From NCBI GenBank assembly GCA_009869945.1, contig WIXG01000011.1, forward strand, positions 248,001 to 312,000: DNA of 64,000 bases, written 5' to 3'. Numbering within the stretch: position 1 is the stretch's first letter; every line of letters begins with the position of its first letter. A program made the position numbers and the translations under genes. Shown one piece after another: positions 49,178 to 58,700 of the stretch. The DNA comes from Mesaphorura yosii (taxonomy: Eukaryota; Arthropoda; Collembola; Poduromorpha; Tullbergiidae). The notes under the pieces were generated by a model. That model was not told the DNA's origin. It saw only the letters and a list, made by a program, of their open reading frames with translations, and made no database searches.

Positions 49178-51181
49178 ATGAATAAGATTTCATCAATTAC
49201 CATCCTAGCTACAATCGCCGCGTCGCTGTTTCCTTCACTTTCTGCATTTCAGTCGCCCGATAAGACACTGACCCACTTTTTAACCATAAATTCCACTTCG
49301 AGAGATCAAAGCATTGCAGACTACGAAGCAAAGCTACTTCTGGGTCTAAGTTTTGATTACGGTGTAGTGACGATTGGAAGAGTAACCGCACTAGTAGACA
49401 TCGAAATCCGTTTCCAGGCTCTAGATCCATTCGTAACCAACTTGAAAGAGTCGTTTGAGTTCAGGTTCGCCAAGCGAACGCAACGCATATCGCTGAAGTT
49501 GAGAGACATCTGTAAACTAGGGAATGGGCGGCAAGAATTTCGTCTGAATCCGTCGTCGTTTGAAGAAGTGGTTGGGGCAATCGAGAATTCTGGGTACGCA
49601 CACGAAGAAAGTGCTGCCTTCATCGCCACGATTCCAGAAGGTAGGAAGCCAGGGTTCGTCACTAGCATCGCCAGCTATTCGGAGCGCGAGCGGACAGATT
49701 TTCAATCTGTGCTCATAATTGAGACTCTGCGTGCGTCAGAGTCAGGAGTTCCTGACTGGGAAACATATTGCCCTTTCTGTCCAGCAGGGTGTTTGGTTGA
49801 TCTCAATAGAAATGGAAGGCAACACTTGCCGGGTGAGTCGTCCTGGGCCTGGGCCAAGCTCCAGGAGAAAGTCAACTGGAACGGGTACGGCAGCCTGGCA
49901 GACGTTCATCAGGTGCCATCGACCCCGGACGCAGAACTATCGACAGCGGAGTCCCATGAGTGCCTACGAGAACCCTACTTACCTTTCAACTCCGCCGACA
50001 AGACAGCGAAGGCGTACTACAATTACAGGAAATGTAGTTCACAGTATGTAATCCTGCACGCGCTGAGTAAAAGGTTGAACGTGACAACGAGGAACGCTGA
50101 ACCACTCTTTCACGTCGAAGACGAGCAAACTTCTATCATAATTCATACTGCTCTCCTCATGGATCACAATTTGTTTGCTGGATCGAAAATTCTAACTGTT
50201 AATTCAATCACTATAATATTCGGGTATTGTGAGAAGGCTGTTGATTATGTTGGCCCGGGTTGGAATTTCTTTCTGCGCCCGTTTGATGGCTGGATCTGGG
50301 TCTGCCTAGCGGCGACTGGGGTCGCGTACGCACTGGTGAACGGTAGAAATCCTCGACACGGGTTGGATATACTGTGGACGATTGTGGGCCAAGACATGCA
50401 AATGCGTCACAGTAAATTGCTGTTCGGGATCACGTTGGTATTGATTGTCGTCAGCTACGCGTACACGGGTGTCATCAGCAGCAGTGTGATTGCACCACTC
50501 CCGAAGAAGATTTTTACAACTGTCAGAGAGCTTGCTGATCAGGGCTACAAGATTGTCGCGCCCGAGAAATCAAGTGAAATAATATTGAAGAAAATGATTT
50601 CTCCGTGGTTGAACGGTCACAACATTACACCAGATGAGATATGCTGCCACTTTGAAGAAGGATCCGTTTTTCTCTTCCCATCCGACAAATTCATGATTGA
50701 GAACAAAGGGCTCGTATTCCACCTGAAGAAGGCTGAGTTTGACAAGTACAAACTTTATGGAGGTTCGGTTGGGCAGTCGGAATCAGACTCGATTTTGTGC
50801 CACAACGTCGACGAACCGCTTCGTGAAAATGAGCAACAGCATTGGACATTCTACTCCTACTTGTCTGGGCGAGCCGTGCAATTGATGAGCTACCTTGCAC
50901 AGAGTGGCTTCACAACATTCTGGCACAAGAGGACCCTGGAGCGGATTGTGACGGAGGAGGTCAAGATCAATAGGAAACAGTACCAAGATCTTGTGATACG
51001 CAAGCTAAATATGAGTGCACACACAACTATATTGTTCAAGTTGTTCCTGATTGAACTTGGAATTTCTACTCTGAGTTTTCTGGTTGAATGGTGCTACGGA
51101 AAGAGAGATGCGATCTTTGAATACTGCATTCAATCTTTCGATAAAGCTAAACTTGCTCTTAGCCATCTTAGAAAATATTGA
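49178..51181 (+). CDS. Ionotropic receptor (IR)-like ligand-gated channel, intronless
   Basis: Divergent member of the ionotropic glutamate-receptor superfamily, of the kind arthropods use as chemoreceptors. A single exon encodes 667 residues from the ATG at 49178; the frame is open slightly upstream but has no earlier ATG. A signal peptide is predicted (cleaving near residue 23, after SLSA). A long extracellular part contains the split ligand-binding domain. M1 lies at about 370-388 (WIWVCLAATGVAYALV). The pore-loop region follows (LDILWTIVGQDMQMR, about 394-410), then M3 (about 413-437, ending TGVISSSVIAPLP). The second ligand-binding half comes before M4 (about 615-640, FKLFLIELGISTLSFLVEW). 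M3 has no SYTANLAAF-type iGluR motif, as usual for divergent IRs. A lack of introns is unusual beside its intron-rich neighbours. The ligand is unknown. Confidence 0.85.
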   Translation: MNKISSITILATIAASLFPSLSAFQSPDKTLTHFLTINSTSRDQSIADYEAKLLLGLSFDYGVVTIGRVTALVDIEIRFQALDPFVTNLKESFEFRFAKRTQRISLKLRDICKLGNGRQEFRLNPSSFEEVVGAIENSGYAHEESAAFIATIPEGRKPGFVTSIASYSERERTDFQSVLIIETLRASESGVPDWETYCPFCPAGCLVDLNRNGRQHLPGESSWAWAKLQEKVNWNGYGSLADVHQVPSTPDAELSTAESHECLREPYLPFNSADKTAKAYYNYRKCSSQYVILHALSKRLNVTTRNAEPLFHVEDEQTSIIIHTALLMDHNLFAGSKILTVNSITIIFGYCEKAVDYVGPGWNFFLRPFDGWIWVCLAATGVAYALVNGRNPRHGLDILWTIVGQDMQMRHSKLLFGITLVLIVVSYAYTGVISSSVIAPLPKKIFTTVRELADQGYKIVAPEKSSEIILKKMISPWLNGHNITPDEICCHFEEGSVFLFPSDKFMIENKGLVFHLKKAEFDKYKLYGGSVGQSESDSILCHNVDEPLRENEQQHWTFYSYLSGRAVQLMSYLAQSGFTTFWHKRTLERIVTEEVKINRKQYQDLVIRKLNMSAHTTILFKLFLIELGISTLSFLVEWCYGKRDAIFEYCIQSFDKAKLALSHLRKY

Positions 51182-51185
51182 TATA

Positions 51186-51191
51186 AATAAA
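51186..51191 (+). terminator. AATAAA poly-A signal of the IR-like gene
   Basis: Canonical hexamer four bases after the receptor stop codon. Cleavage 10-30 bp further on would fall within the terminal exon of the opposing gene or its 3' UTR. Confidence 0.6.
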
Positions 51192-51197
51192 TTCGTA

Positions 51198-51203
51198 TTT
51201 ATT
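51198..51203 (-). terminator. AATAAA poly-A signal of the serine protease homologue
   Basis: Minus-strand hexamer about 33 bp after the stop at 51236, seven bases from the opposing plus-strand hexamer. Confidence 0.6.
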
Positions 51204-51235
51204 CGTTGTGCTATGTTAAATGTTGGCCAGTCAAT

Positions 51236-53157
51236 TTACACTTGCATTTTTCGTAAAATCCAATCTACGTAGTTTGCTAAATTCACGTATACTCCTGGAA
51301 TTTTAGGTTTCCCACAACCTATTCGATACAGAAGAAGGTCAGGTCAGAGTATAATTCGCAGTTTGAGTCTATTCGAAATTCGAATTTCCGACTGAGATAA
51401 TTTGTACTTACCGATACCCCATGAAACGAGACCCACGGCTTCAAATCTTTCAGTTCCTGGTATTTTGCATACAAGCGGAGCTCCACCATCGCCCTGATAA
51501 GCAACACGTAAATTGGGACAAATTAACATTCATGATCCATTAGACCATTAACAACAAAAACTTATAATAATAAGTGTCTTACCTCGCAACTATCCTTCCC
51601 GTTTTCGCCACCGGCACATAAAAAGCTATTATGGCCTTTGTTTAAGTCGTAGAATGGACCCAATACGGTTTCTCGCAGTCGCTTCTAAACAGCAAGATTT
51701 CGCCTTTCATACCATATTTATATTAAAGGTAGTAGGTTGTGGTTTACCTCACACTCGTCGCTGTCCATAATCGGAAGGCCAACTTCCCTCAACACGCGAG
51801 ATCCGTGGTCTCCGTTGAAAGCTTCCTTCCCGAATCCGGACACCCAACATCTTTCGGACATAACAAAAACATAACCCCATTGTGGTTTATGGTATTGATG
51901 GCTTTAATTTCCAAGTAATGATGGCCTTACCTCTGACCAACGTAATCCCTCTTGGGCAAGCAAACCGGTCTGATGTGCTGATATTTGTCAAGTTCCAGTG
52001 GTTGTGTCAAGGTCAGGATCGCGATATCATGATGCAAATATGGGGATCCTGGTATAAAAAGGGGGTGCGTTTCGTATGCGGCCACAGGAATTTCGACGGT
52101 ATTAAATGGCGGGGGAAAGGGTACGTCTATGTCCCACTCTCCGAAACGAATTTTATATGGTTTCCTTAAGTCAGTCCAAAAGTCGCAATTCAGACACGCT
52201 TGCTCAGACTATGTGTATTCGCTAACTCGTACTCCGTTACCTTCCGTGTACTTTATGTGCAGCTGTCAAAACATGGCGTTCGCTGATCAGAGCTCCTGCC
52301 GCAAATACTTTGCCGTCCTCGTTGATTATTACTGCCATCCATGGATACTCACCGAAATCGGCTTGCCCGTATTTGAGCTTGTAGTCCGGGATCGGGATCG
52401 AATTAGACAGGCCACAGGTGAATTTTGATGGGGCAGGAGTTGGAGGTGGAGGTGGCGGCACGTGTACGCAACACGGAAGCTCGTCATGTTTACATACGAC
52501 GCCTTCTGGTGGCTGATACAAGATTCTTGTCATTCAGGTGAAGAGAATATGGAACGCATATCGGGCCTCCATGACTGGGTTTGACTTGACTTACCTCGTT
52601 AACAATGCGTTCTGTACTCATGTCACCGTTCAATATAACCGGTACCGCTGTATTAGAATTCGAATTTTGCGACGAACTCCTGGGACCTGGTAAGGGCCAG
52701 CTTTGAATTCCGGGTCGTCCATAGCATTCATATCTCGGCGCGCACCTTAGCTCATGACGTTCTGGGCACGGGTTCCCGCCTCCACCTTTTGTGTCTTCTT
52801 TGGTCGAGGTCGAGGTATTTGATTTTGTTTCAAGCACGCCCCAAACAAATGCCAGGCCTAAAATGAAATGAAATGAAGAATCAGGTATGAGCTGATTAGT
52901 AACTCACGACTTATTTGCCTAAAACCGAAATCATTAATCTCACCTGGCGCAGGCGCTGGTGCTGGAGCTGGACCAGAGACCGAGCCTTGAACAACCGTTG
53001 GCCTAGTCGTTTGGAATGTGATACTGCCAAAATCGACCGTTGGCCCAGGGCCAGAGTCCGCTTGGCTGGGTCTGACTTGTGGAAAATTTAATAGCGACCC
53101 GTTCGCAATTAGAAAAATACACGACAGATCGACAAGAATGGAAAAGGTAAGCGTCAT
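51236..53157 (-). CDS. Secreted serine protease homologue (catalytically dead, masquerade-type)
   Basis: Chymotrypsin-fold serine protease homologue of the kind that assists prophenoloxidase activation in arthropod immunity; that role is inferred. Exons in minus order: 53157-52944, 52857-52595, 52512-52241, 52164-51931, 51850-51748, 51684-51583, 51493-51412 and 51318-51236. Phases agree, giving 450 residues. A signal peptide (about 1-20) precedes a Pro/Ala-Pro-rich linker and a Cys-containing region (CPERHELRCAPRYECYG). A further Cys segment (VVCKHDELPCCVHV) leads to a hexaproline linker. The protease-like domain starts at TCGLSNS. His245 (LTAAHKV) and Asp296 (HHDIAIL) of the triad are kept. 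The serine position is glycine (GDGGAP, 397-402 in place of GDSGGP). The cysteine that normally follows the catalytic His is lysine. The exon 4 acceptor is the weakest call. The gene converges on the receptor gene with 54 bp between stops. Confidence 0.88.
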
Positions 53158-53387
53158 TTTAGCAATCTTTAGCTTATGGCACAGAATAATTCAACACAAA
53201 TCAGTTCGCACAAAAATTGATTGAATGCATGTGAATCCGCTTCATATTTATACCATTAATCATAACACCACAGGAATTCTGAATGCGGATGTAATAAGCA
53301 ATAAATTAAGTGATCAACTTGGCACAGGTTGAGATCAGTGTCAGCCAGGAAGCAGGAATTGATCGAGTTATCATCCTACTGACTTGG
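53158..53387. other. Upstream region of the serine protease homologue
   Basis: Short AT-rich stretch immediately 5' of the minus-strand start codon; presumed leader and promoter, bounded by the transposon insertion. Confidence 0.4.
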
Positions 53388-53395
53388 CTGATGTG
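53388..53395 (+). repeat. Left 8-bp target-site duplication (CTGATGTG)
   Basis: An exact copy of this octamer flanks the other end of the element at 53954-53961, abutting the terminal inverted repeats. Confidence 0.75.
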
Positions 53396-53953
53396 CAGTG
53401 TACGACGCTGTTATATGACAGTGTGATATCACACTGGTAAATATTGGTAAATAACGGGGTGTGAAATGGGAAATACTGTGAAATACTGCGCGCCATTGTC
53501 CGTAGAAATAACGTTGTCCTGCTAGTACAGCCTCAGTGGAACGCGTGTTTTCGACATTTTCGATTCGTACAAACTGACAAAAAGAACAGAATGTCACAGC
53601 AAACCTTAACGAAACTTTCATTTTGCTTTAGAGCTCTCAGAAGAAAAGATCGCTCCAAGAAGGTCGTAAGAAAGCGTTACATTGTTTCAACAGTTTCTAC
53701 TGATGATGAAAATAGGTTATTCAGTTAATTATTCTTATGCTGTACTTTACCTCACCTCAGAATAAATTTTTTTTTATACTGTTCAGTGTATTGCCCAGTG
53801 ATATTTCCCACTGTTATCTACCATTATTATGCGGGAAATAGTGTTATTTACCATCTACCTGTTATTTACCATTAATCACATTATTATGCGGTATTTACCA
53901 ATATTTCCCGGTGGGATGTGAAATAATCGAGAAAAGTGATTTGTCGTACACTG
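53396..53953. mobile_element. Non-autonomous DNA transposon (MITE), hAT- or P-like
   Basis: A 558-bp element starting CAGTGTACGAC and ending with its exact reverse complement GTCGTACACTG. It is bordered by perfect 8-bp direct repeats CTGATGTG. The CAGTG-type ends and 8-bp duplication fit the hAT (or P) superfamily. The interior is AT-rich and itself partly symmetrical: GGTAAATATTGGTAAATA-type motifs occur near both ends in opposite orientation, and variants of TGGTAAATAAC and GGGAAATA recur. No transposase frame is present, so it would depend on an enzyme supplied elsewhere. Perfect ends and duplications suggest a fairly recent insertion, 240 bp upstream of the serine protease homologue's start codon. 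Confidence 0.8.
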
Positions 53954-53961
53954 CTGATGTG
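53954..53961 (+). repeat. Right 8-bp target-site duplication (CTGATGTG)
   Basis: Matches the left copy at 53388-53395 without mismatch. Confidence 0.75.
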
Positions 53962-55653
53962 TAGCAAATATCCTGCGTTGCGTTGTTGAGGTGCATTGAT
54001 GGGAGTTTGTCAAGTGCAGTTCTTCAGAATTCCCAAATCATCCAAATCTGAATTGCATTGGATATTAATATTCATGAACTAATTACTACCACCACCAAAC
54101 TGCCATGTGGCGAAGTATAACAAAGGAGGATCGCACTAATGAATAATAATTTGATGACTGAATAACCAAACCATAGTCTTAGTTCTTCTTAATCATTACA
54201 ATCAAAATTAAGCATTGAGCCCGCACGCAGCGCGGCACGGTTGTTCTCTTCAGAAGTCACCGCCATCACACGTTAATTTCGCTTGCGGCATCCCCTCTGA
54301 TAAAGATTCCGACTCCGACTGGTGACATTATGCCAATTAACCGACTCCGAGTCAAAGCAAAGGCAAGGTACAGCCGCCAATGTATAGCAGCTTCGCTGAT
54401 CGGAATAATGAAATCGATGAGCTCAGCCCAAGGATGTCCAATCCGTAATCGTCAGCACACTGTTTTTAAGAGTGGAACGTTACGATAACGAACCAGATAA
54501 CAAAAATTGAAGCTCAGATTTGACAAAATTCTTACCTTACAACTCACTGAGCAAACTCCACTGGAGCACATTTCATTCGCAAAGTAAGTCTGTCCATTCA
54601 GGAATAAGCATTTGTCTTCGCCGTCCAAGTGCTCGTTGTCGCATTGCACGTGCAGACACCGTTAATGCATTCCGGCAGCTCGGTTTGGAAGTAGCTCACG
54701 ACGTGAGGCTCGGTCATCTTGTCGAAGTGTAACTTTCGTCTAACTAGAATTAAAATGTAAGTCAGTCAACGTCATAACGGCCACGTACAGCAATATTTCG
54801 GGGAGCATTTATGGGTTAATGTGTGGTTGACTAGATCCTCGTCAAATTCTTGCATGATTGGCGCCAGTTTTCATGGTGCGTCCTTCTTTGAGCCGTGGGC
54901 AGTTTGAGCTTGAATTATGTTGCACAAAATGATGGCATTGGCAAATAAGACGATAAGGACCGGCTTTGTCGATTCTATAATTTCGATTTTAGTTCCTCGC
55001 ACGCGTACGGAGAATTTTATATTTTCATGTAGTACTTGGATCGCGTCTGCCTTTGAGAAAGCATCAGTGCGAGGCCAAACCTTAGCTCAAGTCTGCTCGT
55101 AACTTCTAGCTTCGTAACATTTAATTCTATCATTATCTGTAGCAGTAGCAACTGCCAGCAAGTCCACATTGAGCCAAGAACGCCAAGAATTGCAGGAAGT
55201 TTAGGTCAGACACCGTGAGCGAAATTCGCGAGAAGCAAAACCGACCGAGTCAAGTTCTTTTCGTGCCCGCACGAGAGATGGAATGCAGTTCTCGTCGAGG
55301 AAAGAAGGAGAGAGCGTATGTGTAGCAACAATGTCCAACGTGCTGGCGGAGAAAGGAGCGAATTTCGAGTCGCGACGTATCATTTGTAGAGGTTGGACTT
55401 GCTCACATAAACATCAGCAGAAACACTCTCCAAAAAAAAAACTTATGAAACGACACATCTATCAGATTGTATTTTCAAAACTTTGTTCGGTGGCGACTCA
55501 TCTCCAATCGTTTTGTTTTGCGATCCTCGATTGTCCAAATTTTGCTAATACTCAAGATTAATCAATTGCTATTGCACCCAATACCACAGCAAAAAGTGAA
55601 AATCTAACAACAATGATGTGATGGCTAATTGTTTTTGTGGGGCATACATGCAG
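53962..55653. other. Mostly non-coding region right of the MITE
   Basis: Apart from the doubtful Cys-rich exon at 54536-54707, I see no supported gene. Short open frames on both strands near 55200-55560 lack domains and convincing splice partners. Confidence 0.4.
54536..54707 (-). pseudogene. Possible Cys-rich coding exon with disrupted frame
   Basis: On the minus strand one frame reads from an ATG at 54707 through a Cys-rich stretch (LPECINGVCTCN) and then stops. The frame offset from it continues with DNEHLDGEDKCLFLNG and MCSSGVCSVSCK, ending at a strong donor (AAG|GTAAGA). Together they look like one Cys-rich extracellular segment broken by a single-base indel. A sequencing error, a pseudogene or two separate exons could explain it. 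No partner exon was found on either side. The family is unrecognised. Confidence 0.3.
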
Positions 55654-55744
55654 GGACAAAACAACATGGGACTCTTACTCAAGTCCGAACGACCCAAAGA
55701 TCCGATCCGTCGAGTGAAGATTGCACTTGAATTACTTGTACCTC
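55654..55744 (+). CDS. Possible orphan coding exon
   Basis: A 91-bp stretch sits between a plausible acceptor (ATACATGCAG) and a strong donor (CCTC|GTAAGT). Only one frame is open across it, reading MGLLLKSERPKDPIRRVKI and on into a hydrophobic end. It may be an internal or first exon of a plus-strand gene whose other exons are outside the window or unrecognised. No family was recognised. Confidence 0.2.
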
Positions 55745-58700
55745 GTAAGTGTGGTTGGTTATCGTTGATATCGTTATCACACCTCTCAAATTAAGTCGTT
55801 CGTGTAATAGCAACTATAAGAGTATCAGCAAAATAATGTTAGACGGAATTTACTCCACAATCCTAGTCTAATCGAAACTGTTCATAGCCGGCTTCAGTTC
55901 CTGAAGGGGCAGCTTACCCAAAACGCAAAAAGCGAAAAAGCATACTCCGGAAAGACCAAATCTGTCGTTTGCTCAAAATTGAGTTGATCTTCTCCATCTT
56001 AAAATGATTAATGGTACTTTCTTTCCGATCGCTGTGCTTTCTCTTCCATTTCCGAGTCTGAATTACTCTTCCTGTGCGAATGCGATCGGGAGATCGTTGA
56101 GAATGTTTACTCTGCGACTTTTTGTCGCACTTTGAAAGATCGTTTTCATTTGTCAGACATTCCTGACTGGTCTCACGGTTCGGTTTCGGGTCTTGGTCTT
56201 GCTCTGCTTTCAGCTATTACTTTATTTTTATGACCCTTCCACTCTCTTCTTTGAAGTGAATGCATTTTTTGTCATCTCATTTCCCAGCCCCACTCGTCTG
56301 GTCTCAATTCAGTTAAAGAGGAGGAGAGAACCGCGCAATGAAATGCGACCGGGATCACGAGGAAGATGATGATCATGAGATCGATTTTATCATCATGCCC
56401 AGCTATGCCGGGCAAGAAGCAAAGATCTCTTCAGAACAGACAGCATAGAGTGAGCAAAATGGAGGCTATGAAATGCCAAAGGGAGACGAACCATTCATCC
56501 TCTCTTATTATTATTACACTGCATTACGATCATCATCATCACGGTTCATGGTTCAATTTTATAGTGATATTACTGCAAAATGTCTCTTTTAGTAGGGAGC
56601 ATTAGCTAAAAGAAGGATGCGACTGAGAAAGGCCAGCCCAGGCTACGAACGACAAAAGTCGCAGTCGTGCAATTTTCCCAAGGGTGCCCTTCTTCTAATA
56701 ACAAACACATAAAAAGAGAGTGGACCCGCCACGCCGCAGCCGCAACTCGGTCTGTTTGAGCGATGAAGGACCGACACCAAAACCGAATTCTGAATGGATG
56801 AATTCTGATTGGATGAGCCCTTAAATTAAGTTGTTTCATTGTGCGATGACTCTGACACGTACTTCAACGGCTGAATTCTAATTTTGAAACGGGTCACAAA
56901 AATTATGGGATCTTTAATGAAGTGACTTTGTAAAGTGTTAATTTTTTGTAATTTTATTCCAGTCACATAATTTGCTTTCAGCCGTTTATTCGACACAAAT
57001 GATATTATACTTGCTGTTCGGCTCCCCTTGTGGCTTTTGAAAACCGCCAGCAACAAAATAAGCATCCGCAAAAGAACTTCCTGCTGCCTCCGCTAACTTT
57101 TTACAATTCCCATAGCATTTCTTCGTGATTTGAAATTTCAGTAAACGGTGGCACAACTTTTCCTATTGATCAATATGTATTTTAATTTTTTATTACTTAA
57201 AAATTAGTGTACCACTCGAGTGGAACATGCAGGATTCCAATACAGCGTTTCTGAAAACGTCAATTTTTGGAAATTGAGCCATTTTATCTTTGAACAAGTG
57301 CACACAAAATGTCTGTAAACGTTCTACATCCTGTTTCTACTGTTGGGGGCTGGCGAATCACAATGTTCTCCTCCGAAAGCAATGACACATGAGACTATTA
57401 TCGCCATCACTCCCCTTCAATCAGCGAAGCCTCTGGGGTCATGCCTCGCCGTGCCCGCGCCCTACATGCCAGTTGCAATGCGTGTGTATAATTTTCATTA
57501 CAATTTTATATACCACACACTTGGGAATCGTATAAAATAAAGTACATGCATGACTAGATTGCCCAACCGCAGATCGTGGTCGCTTTCGCGGACCTGCTAG
57601 TTGGTGCTTCAAGTATTTCATGTATGCGTTCGTAAAAGTTAATTTTTAACGATCCATCAACTGTCAAGAAGTTATGTACACTCGTACACTCCAATTCGCT
57701 GCGTACGGATTCTTTCTCCCTGTTCTGCGCGTACTTCGCCGAGATTTCCATTCCAAGTTGTTAAAAATGTTGGTTTTAGGGTTGTAAAAAGCACTCGCAA
57801 CTCGTAAAACGTAAAACGTTGCAGCTTCCCTTAAAATGGACGGATAAATTGACCGTCGACGCGTCGGACCACAACACGGCTGTTAAATCTAATGTAATAT
57901 TTATGTAAAACTGATTTGAGTAACAAAACCGCAATGCAATTTCGGCAATTTGTGGCTGGTCATGTCTGGCACTTGGCATTGTTGAATTTATTACCGCCGC
58001 GGTTGTTGTATTCTGTGTATCATTCCGACAAGCCGACAACTGCTGAATAGCGCTTCAATTCCCACATGCACTCACATTTAAATTTCGGATCCAACCCTCC
58101 ACATACTTAAAATTAGAAAAGTTTGCGAATGTGGTCATAAAAAAGGCAATTTCAAAGTACTCTGTCGTTTGTCGTCTTCATTGCTCAACCTCATCACACC
58201 GGAACTCGACTACGACTACAATCAGTCGTCCAACTATGCTTTGTTTACTGTAAATTGCAAAAAGGTAAAGGAAATTTTATGGGCTGGACGACCCAAACAT
58301 TGTTGCCTTGCATTGTATTAACCGCATCGCGTTCGCGTCCGTTCAACGAAGATAATTAACTCTGACGGATGGATAACACTGTACTTAAGTAATAATAATT
58401 ATAATGAATCCGTCTCCATAAAGTGAAGTTTAACTCGAGCCAGCATTGTGCGAGCGGTAATAATTCTGTCAAATTGTTATGTGTTCATAAAACACGTATG
58501 CATAGTGTAGCATTTGGACGAATAGACGAATACGAATGCGTGCACTAGTCTTAAATTGTTTCATTGTCTTGTCTCAGCGTGAGCCTTTGCTTTCGCTCCT
58601 CCACTCCACGCTTCTCGGTGGTTCTGTGCGTCGACTTGCCATGCATGAAATGCAACAAACTTGTCAAAAATCATTCTCATCATCAGCCAGGAGGTACGAG

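Noticed and set aside
53376-53621. 81-codon minus-strand frame
   Set aside because: Crosses the MITE boundary and most of it is transposon interior with no transposase similarity.
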